Shown here piece after piece: positions 57,236 through 64,000 of a stretch of DNA of 64,000 nucleotides. Source of the DNA: an uncultured Clostridia bacterium (GTDB lineage: Bacteria; Bacillota; Clostridia; Christensenellales; Pumilibacteraceae). Position 1 is the stretch's first letter. Each line of letters begins with the position of its first letter. The notes beneath the pieces are model-generated. The model did no database searches. It was not told the origin of the DNA and saw nothing but the letters and a program-made list of their open reading frames with translations. The stretch covers positions 1-64,000 of the forward strand of contig CALVTM010000001.1 in NCBI GenBank assembly GCA_944362615.1, given 5' to 3'. Made by a program: the position numbers and the translations under genes.

Positions 57236-58481
57236 AAAAACCGAAAACCGCGGCATGAAGCTGTGGAAAAAGATCCTCATCATCGCAGTTGTAGTCGTAC
57301 TTGTTCTGATCTTGGCTTTTGTGATCACCGTAGGCTGCGTATGGGGCAACGAGATATCAAGCGCATCCAGTCTGCGTAAGATACGCGAACGCAATGACGA
57401 GCATCTTGACGGATCCGTCTATACAATGACTGTCAAAGGCGGATTTTACTTTGACGAATTTCTCGAAACCGGCGGTGCAAAAAGCGATTCGGAACTTATC
57501 ACATTCATAACCGACCATGTAACTAAAGGACTTATTGACATGGGAATTTCTGAATCGGAAATTGCATGTTCCTCTTTCACGGCGCAGACCGCTGACGGAG
57601 ACCGCCTGTTTGCCCGCAATTACGATTTCTCGAAAACAAACACCTGCATAGTCTTCACTGACGCAGGCAACGGCAGACACGCCACTGTATCCACGGTAGA
57701 TCTGCAGTTCCTTGGTATAGAACCGAATAACGACGTAGAAGGTCTTATGGACAGGATCACCTGCCTTGCCGCACCTTTCGCACCGCTTGACGGAATGAAC
57801 GATGCAGGAGTAAGCTGCGGCATATACATGAGTTACCAGGGCAGCGACGAAGTAGTACCGACAAATATCGATACAGATAAACCTGATATTACGTCCACTA
57901 CCATGCTCAGACTTATTCTCGATTATGCTGACTCGGTAGAGGAAGCTGTTGAACTCGTTTCTCAGTATGACCTGCATGACTCGGCGTCCACTTCCTATCA
58001 TTATATGGTGGCTGACGCAAGCGGTAAAAGCGCTATTCTTGAATGGGTAAACGGCACTGACGCAACGGATAACGACGGTAGTAAACGTGAACTGAAAGTC
58101 ATATATAACGATGACGATGCACACATAGGTGCGATGGAAGCTGAAGCTGATTATCAGTGGATCACTAATTTCATACTTCAGCCCGGATACTACGCTGACG
58201 ATTACGAAAAGGCCGGTCTGGACAGATATAACAAAATCGGTGAAGTGCTCAAGGAAAATAATGCCGTATTCGCCGACGAAAAAGACGCTATGGGTCTTCT
58301 CCGCACCGTCGGCCGCAGAGACTGGGATAACGACGACGGCAACGGATGTACTGTTCACAGCGTTATTTATAACCTGACGGATAAAACCGCTTATTGGGTA
58401 CCGAATGAAAATTTCGATGACCCTACCGCATGGATATTCATCGATCTTAATGAAGGGAAACTTACGGTACCGGAAAATTAA
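57228..58481 (+). CDS. Membrane-anchored Ntn hydrolase (choloylglycine hydrolase/penicillin acylase-like)
   Basis: A protein of about 417 residues. One N-terminal membrane anchor (ILIIAVVVVLVLILAFVITV, about 16-36) is followed by an extracellular linear-amide C-N hydrolase domain. The likely nucleophile is Cys-114 in IACSSFTAQTADGDRLFARN, matching the CxxF-GdxlfgRN pattern of the bile-salt hydrolase/penicillin V acylase superfamily. Further family marks are DGMNDAGVSCGIYMSY and YHYMVADASGKSAILEW. In classical members the Cys becomes N-terminal after processing; here cleavage after Ala-113 would be required. It is co-transcribed with a MarR regulator and preceded by GGAG. The substrate may be bile conjugates, N-acyl amino acids or quorum lactones; sequence does not tell. 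Confidence 0.85.
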   Translation: MAEKTENRGMKLWKKILIIAVVVVLVLILAFVITVGCVWGNEISSASSLRKIRERNDEHLDGSVYTMTVKGGFYFDEFLETGGAKSDSELITFITDHVTKGLIDMGISESEIACSSFTAQTADGDRLFARNYDFSKTNTCIVFTDAGNGRHATVSTVDLQFLGIEPNNDVEGLMDRITCLAAPFAPLDGMNDAGVSCGIYMSYQGSDEVVPTNIDTDKPDITSTTMLRLILDYADSVEEAVELVSQYDLHDSASTSYHYMVADASGKSAILEWVNGTDATDNDGSKRELKVIYNDDDAHIGAMEAEADYQWITNFILQPGYYADDYEKAGLDRYNKIGEVLKENNAVFADEKDAMGLLRTVGRRDWDNDDGNGCTVHSVIYNLTDKTAYWVPNENFDDPTAWIFIDLNEGKLTVPEN

Positions 58482-58509
58482 TTGTAAGCTCAGTTTTCAA
58501 ATAATGCTG

Positions 58510-58545
58510 AAGCCCTGTGCCTGATATTACATCAGACACAGGGCT
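58510..58545 (+). terminator. Terminator of the marR-hydrolase operon
   Basis: AGCCCTGTG-C-CTGAT / ATCAG-A-CACAGGGCT, 14 pairs with one mismatch, followed by TTTGCTT. Confidence 0.85.
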
Positions 58546-58586
58546 TTGCTTATTCAAATTAAATAAAATGCACAATAAATTTTAAA

Positions 58587-58614
58587 AGCTCCGTCAAATG
58601 TTGATTCGGAGCTT
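58587..58614 (-). terminator. Terminator of the sigma-factor gene
   Basis: AAGCTCCG / CGGAGCTT form an 8-bp stem; on the minus strand TTAAAATTT follows. Confidence 0.65.
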
Positions 58615-58618
58615 CTGT

Positions 58619-59161
58619 TTAATTCTGGTTGTATAATGCGCGCAGCTTTTCGCGCACAATGATTATCTCACGTTTAACGGTGCTTACTGAAATATTCATT
58701 ACTTTTGCCGTTTCTCTCAGATTTAATTTATGTACATAGTGCATACAAATTATATTTCGCTGACGCTCCGTACATTTGTCGAGTATTTCGTAAAAAGCCA
58801 TTCTGAATGTCAGAGTATCATTATCCCCAGCATAAACGCTTTCCGGAAATATAGCTCCGGACAAGAAGTCAAATCCCGTGAGCACCTCAAGTTTTACATT
58901 CATCTTACTGCTGAATACCGCAAACTGCGTTGCCCTACTTATCCACATATTCGGGTTGCGGACATAAGAAAACTTTTTGGCGTTTTTAAGTATATTCACC
59001 ATTATATTTGACGCAATTTCTTCAGCTTTATAACGGTCGTGTAATTCATATTGCGCAGACACAACTATCTTTTCATAATAAAAATTATAAATCTGCTCCA
59101 AACCGCTGTTATCTCCGCGCTTAATCCGAGCTAGACAGTTGTTGAATTCCTTAGGGGTCAT
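58619..59161 (-). CDS. Sigma-70 family (ECF-like) RNA polymerase sigma factor
   Basis: A 180-residue protein. A sigma region-2-like part spans residues about 10-85 (LEQIYNFYYEKIVVSAQYEL, then MWISRATQFAVFS). Region 4 is at the C-terminus (LDKCTERQRNIICMHYVHKL, then ETAKVMNISVSTVKREIIIV). It lacks a long spacer, as in ECF factors, but region 2 is divergent, so a role outside classical ECF signalling is possible. No anti-sigma factor is adjacent. It has its own promoter and ends at a terminator. Confidence 0.82.
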   Translation of the reverse strand: MTPKEFNNCLARIKRGDNSGLEQIYNFYYEKIVVSAQYELHDRYKAEEIASNIMVNILKNAKKFSYVRNPNMWISRATQFAVFSSKMNVKLEVLTGFDFLSGAIFPESVYAGDNDTLTFRMAFYEILDKCTERQRNIICMHYVHKLNLRETAKVMNISVSTVKREIIIVREKLRALYNQN

Positions 59162-59237
59162 TTACAGAATTATTCCTTTAGTATGCTGATACGTATTGAT
59201 TGCACTCTTTTACCATACTACTGTTATTTGGATTTTT

Positions 59238-59266
59238 ATTATACACTATTTGTATAAATCTGTCTA
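59238..59266 (-). promoter_or_regulatory. Promoter of the sigma-factor gene
   Basis: On the minus strand TAGACA (59266-59261), 17 bp, TATAAT (59243-59238). The 414-bp gap between the sigma gene and the activase gene is A/T-rich and holds only this and the activase promoter. Confidence 0.75.
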
Positions 59267-59452
59267 CTTTTCGACACATATTATCACAAATTTAATACAT
59301 TTTCGAAGCATAAATATGTTATTACGTTTTAATTTTATTATTATTTTCTTTATTTGATCAATTTCCGCATTCCCGATCGCCAGATAAATCCTTTGAAAAT
59401 TTCTGCTATATTTTTCATTAAATAAACTTTTTGTTTAGTTTATCCATATAAC

Positions 59453-59481
59453 TTGCCAAAAATCGCAAAATATTGTATACT
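59453..59481 (+). promoter_or_regulatory. Promoter of the CoA-dehydratase activase gene
   Basis: TTGCCA (59453-59458), 17 bp, TATACT (59476-59481); the leader is about 88 nt. Confidence 0.7.
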
Positions 59482-59575
59482 GAAAAGTGTGGCGGGATTT
59501 TTTAATTTTTAATACAAAATTTATCTTTCGCCCATAAAATTAAATATATTTTACAAGGGAGAATGGCTTCGAAAC

Positions 59576-62500
59576 ATGGAAAAGTATCGCATCGGTCTGG
59601 ATGTAGGCTCTACCACGATTAAAACCGCTGTGCTCGACGAGCAAGGCAATTTACTTTATTCGAGCTATGACAGGCATTATTCGGATATTAAATCCACTAT
59701 CTGTACAGTACTTACGCGCGCTATAGATAAGTACGACAGATTTGCTCTCGCTGTAACCGGAAGCGGCGGCATCTCCGTATCAAACTGGCTGAACATTCCG
59801 TTTATTCAGGAAGTTATTGCCGGCATAGAATCCATACGCAAATATATTCCTCAGACGGACGTCGCAATCGAGCTTGGCGGAGAAGACGCTAAGATCACCT
59901 ACCTTAAAGGCGGGATCGAACAGCGCATGAACGGTACCTGTGCAGGCGGTACCGGCGCCTTCATCGACCAGATGGCAAGCCTTCTCGGTACTGACGCATC
60001 CGGACTAAACGAGTACGCAAAAAATTATAAAACTATATACCCCATCGCTTCGCGTTGCGGGGTCTTTGCCAAGTCGGACATACAACCTCTGATAAATGAT
60101 GGCGCCGCTAAGGAAGACATTGCAGCAAGCGTTTTCCAGTCCGTAGTAAACCAGACCATTTCCGGCCTCGCATGCGGCAAGCCAATAAGGGGTCATGTAG
60201 CGTTCCTCGGCGGTCCGCTCTTCTTCCTCAGTGAACTCGGCAAACGATTTGTGGAGACTCTTAAACCGGAGGAGGCAATATTCCCGGAAAACGCCCAGGT
60301 GTTCAACGCAATGGGCGCGGCGCTTTCCGCTGAAAAAGTTTTTACGGCAGATGAAGTGCGCGTTGATCTTGAAAAGCTTAAGGGCATGGAAAGTCATGAG
60401 GTTCAAAGACTTGAACCGCTCTTCTCAAGCGACGAAGAGCTTGAAGCTTTCCGTGCGCGCCATGCGAAAACCTTTATTCCGTTTGCTGACATCAAGGAGC
60501 ACAAAGGGGCTTGTTATCTCGGAGTAGACGCCGGTTCCACTACCACTAAAGCCGCTCTTATCAATAAAGACGGAGCGCTTCTTTACTCGTGGTACGGGTC
60601 TAACGGCGGCGATCCGCTTAAAACCGTCTCCTCTATTCTTAAAGAAATTTATGCGCTCCTCCCGGATGATGCATATATCGGTCGCTCCTGCGTTACCGGA
60701 TACGGAGAGAATCTTATCAAGAACGCACTCAAGCTTGATCGCGGCGAGATAGAGACTATGGCTCACCAGACGGCATCCAATGTTATTCTCCCCGGCGTCC
60801 AGTTTATACTCGACATAGGCGGACAGGACATGAAGTGCGTCAAAGTCAAGGATGGCATAATCACAGACGTACTTCTTAACGAAGCATGCTCTTCCGGCTG
60901 CGGCAGCTTTATAGAGACTTTTGCGGCAGCACTCGGGCTTACTGCTGAGCAGTTCGCCAAAAAAGGTCTGGAATCACGCGCACCCGTAGATCTCGGTTCA
61001 CGCTGCACGGTGTTTATGAACAGCCGCGTCAAGCAGGCACAGAAAGAAGGCGCCACTGTCGGAGATATTTCAGCGGGTCTTGCCTACTCCGTAGTTAAAA
61101 ATGCACTGTTCAAGGTCATTAAGCTGCGCGATTTTTCGGAGATGGGAGATAAGGTTATCGTTCAGGGAGGTACGTTCCTCAATGAATCGGTGCTCCGCGC
61201 ATTTGAGATCATAACAGGTCGCGACGTAGTTCGTCCCGCACAAGCCGGACTTATGGGCGCGTACGGTTGCGCTATCATCAGCCGCAACTCTCATAAGGGC
61301 GAAGATCGTTCTACAATTATCAGCAAAGACGAACTCGGAGAATTTACATACGAGAAGCATACGCGCCGTTGCGGCAAGTGCGGTAATAACTGTCTGCTCA
61401 CGGTGACGGATTTCTCGGACGGTCGCCGGTTCATTACCAACAACCGTTGTGAGCGCGGCGCTGAAGATGAAAAGGTGCATGTGGAAAAGCCCGTTCGCCT
61501 GCCCAATCTGTTCGACTTAAAATACAAACGGCTCTTTGCGTATTACAAGCCCCGCACGGCGGATAATGCGCCCCGCGGCGTTGTAGGCATACCTCGCGTA
61601 CTCAATATGTACGAGAACTACCCGTTCTGGTTTACTTTCTTTAATAATCTGGGATTCCGGGTAGTGCTCTCTCCCCGCTCGACACGCGCTATCTATGATC
61701 TCGGCATCGATACAATGCCAAGCGAATCGGTATGCTATCCCGCAAAACTCGTTCACGGACATGTGACAGCGCTCGTAAAGCAAGGCATTAAGTTCATTTT
61801 CTATCCGGGTATGCCTTATGAGCAGGTCGAAGATCCTACTGCGGATAACCACTATAACTGTCCTGTCGTCGCAACGTATCCGGATGTTATACGCAACAAT
61901 ATGGGCGAAGTTTTCGGGAAGGATGTTACATTCAAATGCCCGTTCCTCCCTATCGCTACGCCTAAACGCATGTATAAACGTCTTTGCGAAGAGTTTCCTG
62001 ATATTCCCAAGAAGGAGATCAAGAGCGCCGTTTATGCAGCGTATGAGGAAGACAAGAAGTTTAAGAACGACATACATAAAATGGGTGAGGAAGTTGTCGC
62101 TATGCTCGACAAGGAAGGTAAAGACGGCATAGTACTTGCCGGCAGACCTTATCACCTCGATCCTGAAGTAAACCACGGCATACCCGAAATGATAAACGCT
62201 TACGGATTTGCCGTACTTACGGAGGACAGCATAGCGCATCTGAGTAAAGCACCCCGCCCGCTCCGCGTACTTGATCAGTGGATGTACCATTCACGTTTGT
62301 ATGCGGCGGCAAATTATGTGCGCGGAAAGGACAATCTCGAACTCGTTCAGCTGAACTCGTTCGGCTGCGGCTGCGATGCCGTTACCACAGACCAGGTTCA
62401 GGAACTTATGCTCGCCGCGAATAAACTTTACACTGTACTTAAAATCGATGAGGTCAACAACCTCGGCGCGGCGCGCATACGTATACGTTCGCTTATGGCG

Positions 62501-64000
62501 GTCATGGAGGAGCGCAGAGAACGCAACATTCATCACGAACAGCCAAAGGATCATATATGGTTCAAAGAGTTTACCAAGGAAATGAAAGAAGAGGGCTACA
62601 CTATCATAGCTCCCAACCTGTCCCCTTTCCATATGCGCTTCTATAAACCGGGTCTTAAACCCCTCGGCTATAATGTGGAAGTCGTAAAAGATACAAAAAC
62701 GGCTATTGACGTCGGACTTAAATATGTAAATAACGATGCATGTTATCCGACTATCATAACCGTAGGCGGTCTTATCGAAGAGCTGCTCTCCGGCAAACAT
62801 GATCCGAATAAAACGGCTCTGATCATTACGCAGACCGGCGGTCCCTGCCGAGCATCCAACTATATCACGCTTATACGAAAAGCGCTTAAGGCTATCAATA
62901 TGGAGCAGGTACCCGTCATATCTCTTAACTTTGTCGGGCTGGAAAAACACAAGGGCTTCCCTGTCGATCTCAAGCTGATGCTGCAGTTCATTTATTCAAC
63001 GCTTTACGCCGACCTGACCATGCGCCTGCTCTACCGCGTCCGCCCTTACGAAAAAGTAAAAGGCAGCGCAAACGAGCTTTACGAAAAGTGGGCGGGCATC
63101 ATTGCGGATGATCTTTCCAAGAACATTCACTCTACGTTTGCAAAGAACTGCAAACAAATGATCAAAGAGTTCGAGGAATTACCCGTGTATGACGTCGTAA
63201 AGCCGCGTGTGGGTATCGTCGGAGAAATACTCGTCAAGTATCATTTCGGCGCAAATAACCACGTTGTAGAGCTCATAGAGGCAGAAGGCGGCGAAGCCGT
63301 TTGCCCCGACATGCTGGACTTCTTTATGTTCGGCTTCTACAACTCCACAGTCAAGCACGACTATCTCGACGGCAAACTGACGCATAAAGTAGTAAACAGC
63401 TTCCTAATCGATCTCGTCGAACGTTTCCGTAAGCCTATGATCAAGGCGCTTGAGGGTACAAAGTTCGGTCATCCTACGAATATCCGTGTAATGGCACAAA
63501 AGGCAAGTAAAGTCGTTTCGCTTTGCAACCTTGCCGGAGAGGGCTGGTTCCTTACGGCTGAAATGCTTGACCTGTTCGATGAAGGCGTTAACAATATCAT
63601 ATGTATGCAGCCTTTTGCCTGCCTTCCCAACCACGTTACGGGCAAAGGCGTAATGAAAGCTCTTAAGGAGCTCAACCCGTCTGCGAATATAGTCGCCGTA
63701 GACTATGACCCGGGAGCAAGTGAAGTAAACCAGATCAACCGTATCAAACTTATGATGTCCGTTGCATTCCGCAATATGCGCGAAGCGGCTGAAAAGGAAA
63801 AAGGCACTGACCACGCAAAGATAATGCGCGAGGATATAGATGCTAATCTGGAAAAGCTTGAGGAGAGCAAGGCATCCGCTCCCGACTCCTGTTCCCCGTC
63901 GTCCTGCGACTCATGTTCGATCGCCGGTTCATGCACATACCGTACCGTCATTAACGAATCGGATGACGATGAAGATCAGATAGATTCATGCAACGGATGC
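59576..64000 (+). CDS. Giant 2-hydroxyacyl-CoA dehydratase activase (BcrAD/BadFG + DUF2229), 3' end outside window
   Basis: The frame is open from 59576 to the window edge, 1475 codons without a stop. Two tandem ASKHA-type ATPase domains are visible: domain 1 begins YRIGLDVGSTTIKTAVLD and has the GTCAGGTGAF loop; domain 2 begins CYLGVDAGSTTTKAALINK near residue 314 and has NEACSSGCGSF. A Cys-rich link (CGKCGNNC) and a DUF2229/HgdB-like region follow (PSESVCYPAKLVHGH, later GGPCRASNY and CLPNHV). The tail is Cys/Ser/Asp-rich. Family proteins use ATP to inject electrons into radical dehydratases; the fused form has no settled function. The start ATG has GGGAG 14 nt upstream, rather far. Confidence 0.9.
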   Translation, partial: MEKYRIGLDVGSTTIKTAVLDEQGNLLYSSYDRHYSDIKSTICTVLTRAIDKYDRFALAVTGSGGISVSNWLNIPFIQEVIAGIESIRKYIPQTDVAIELGGEDAKITYLKGGIEQRMNGTCAGGTGAFIDQMASLLGTDASGLNEYAKNYKTIYPIASRCGVFAKSDIQPLINDGAAKEDIAASVFQSVVNQTISGLACGKPIRGHVAFLGGPLFFLSELGKRFVETLKPEEAIFPENAQVFNAMGAALSAEKVFTADEVRVDLEKLKGMESHEVQRLEPLFSSDEELEAFRARHAKTFIPFADIKEHKGACYLGVDAGSTTTKAALINKDGALLYSWYGSNGGDPLKTVSSILKEIYALLPDDAYIGRSCVTGYGENLIKNALKLDRGEIETMAHQTASNVILPGVQFILDIGGQDMKCVKVKDGIITDVLLNEACSSGCGSFIETFAAALGLTAEQFAKKGLESRAPVDLGSRCTVFMNSRVKQAQKEGATVGDISAGLAYSVVKNALFKVIKLRDFSEMGDKVIVQGGTFLNESVLRAFEIITGRDVVRPAQAGLMGAYGCAIISRNSHKGEDRSTIISKDELGEFTYEKHTRRCGKCGNNCLLTVTDFSDGRRFITNNRCERGAEDEKVHVEKPVRLPNLFDLKYKRLFAYYKPRTADNAPRGVVGIPRVLNMYENYPFWFTFFNNLGFRVVLSPRSTRAIYDLGIDTMPSESVCYPAKLVHGHVTALVKQGIKFIFYPGMPYEQVEDPTADNHYNCPVVATYPDVIRNNMGEVFGKDVTFKCPFLPIATPKRMYKRLCEEFPDIPKKEIKSAVYAAYEEDKKFKNDIHKMGEEVVAMLDKEGKDGIVLAGRPYHLDPEVNHGIPEMINAYGFAVLTEDSIAHLSKAPRPLRVLDQWMYHSRLYAAANYVRGKDNLELVQLNSFGCGCDAVTTDQVQELMLAANKLYTVLKIDEVNNLGAARIRIRSLMAVMEERRERNIHHEQPKDHIWFKEFTKEMKEEGYTIIAPNLSPFHMRFYKPGLKPLGYNVEVVKDTKTAIDVGLKYVNNDACYPTIITVGGLIEELLSGKHDPNKTALIITQTGGPCRASNYITLIRKALKAINMEQVPVISLNFVGLEKHKGFPVDLKLMLQFIYSTLYADLTMRLLYRVRPYEKVKGSANELYEKWAGIIADDLSKNIHSTFAKNCKQMIKEFEELPVYDVVKPRVGIVGEILVKYHFGANNHVVELIEAEGGEAVCPDMLDFFMFGFYNSTVKHDYLDGKLTHKVVNSFLIDLVERFRKPMIKALEGTKFGHPTNIRVMAQKASKVVSLCNLAGEGWFLTAEMLDLFDEGVNNIICMQPFACLPNHVTGKGVMKALKELNPSANIVAVDYDPGASEVNQINRIKLMMSVAFRNMREAAEKEKGTDHAKIMREDIDANLEKLEESKASAPDSCSPSSCDSCSIAGSCTYRTVINESDDDEDQIDSCNGC

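Noticed and set aside
61517..62950. Two long minus-strand frames (about 257 and 219 codons) opposite the activase
   Set aside because: They are shadows of the conserved plus-strand activase frame and have no promoter or ribosome site.

Overview
The window reads as a chromosomal segment of an anaerobic, spore-forming Gram-positive bacterium of the class Clostridia. I infer this from pro-sigma-E with its processing protease SpoIIGA, a SpoVT homologue, a PASTA-bearing SpoVD/FtsI-type transpeptidase, a HydABC-type [FeFe] hydrogenase, an ATP-dependent PEP carboxykinase, a CoA-dehydratase activase, and sigma-A promoters that almost all have a 17-bp spacer. An uncultured gut lineage of the Christensenellales type would fit, but I cannot assign a genus from sequence alone. 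No rRNA, CRISPR array, insertion sequence or prophage was found.

Layout. 1-3.4 kb: a heterodimeric ABC exporter pair with a TetR regulator and clear operators. 3.6-7.7 kb: tRNA-Ser(CGA), then a malQ-glgP glycogen/maltodextrin operon. 7.7-10.3 kb: an ABC permease and lipoprotein without an ATPase, divergent from a Crp/Fnr regulator, sharing a perfect 24-bp palindrome. 10.3-14.5 kb: hydC-hydB-hydA, a probably electron-bifurcating hydrogenase. 14.8-17.7 kb: tRNA-Ser(GCU), an AbrB-ABC-ABC2 cassette and two gene remnants. 17.8-24.6 kb: sigE, spoIIGA, ftsZ, ftsA, divIB, murA and a MntP/YtaF membrane protein, all on the minus strand. 24.9-28.0 kb: a 1030-residue coiled-coil protein of unknown function. 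28.2-32.5 kb: serC-serA and a thiamine module (thiN, and thiT behind a TPP riboswitch), mostly on the plus strand. 32.4-41.2 kb: the other half of the division/cell-wall cluster, ftsW-murD-mraY-murE-spoVD-ftsL-like-rsmH-mraZ, with MraZ boxes at its promoter. 41.6-46.3 kb: rnr, secG, spoVT, a DUF1934 gene, an exonuclease and a DUF4870-like protein. 46.6-59.2 kb: accessory genes: tRNA-Ser(GGA), an amino-acid symporter, a TetR regulator, pckA, a YczE-like protein, a ferredoxin-thioredoxin-reductase-like protein, a lipoprotein, tRNA-Leu(CAG), an Lsa-like ABC-F gene behind an attenuator, a MarR/Ntn-hydrolase operon and a sigma factor. 59.6 kb to the end: a giant 2-hydroxyacyl-CoA dehydratase activase that runs off the window.

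How it fits together. The core is a dcw (division and cell wall) cluster split by serC-serA-thiN-thiT, without murF, murG or murC in their usual places. Its 3' half carries the sporulation switch spoIIGA-sigE, but sigG is not next to it. Metabolically the window shows glucan storage, hydrogen evolution, C3/C4 interconversion, serine synthesis and thiamine salvage.

Most interesting signals: several genes whose -10 box lies 6-7 nt before an ATG with no Shine-Dalgarno (leaderless mRNAs); the giant coiled-coil protein beside the division genes; FtsZ with Lys in its glycine-rich GTP loop; an inverted copy of the tRNA-Leu T-arm just beyond its terminator; an attenuator before the ABC-F gene; and a leader ORF with a possible +1 slip site before the symporter.
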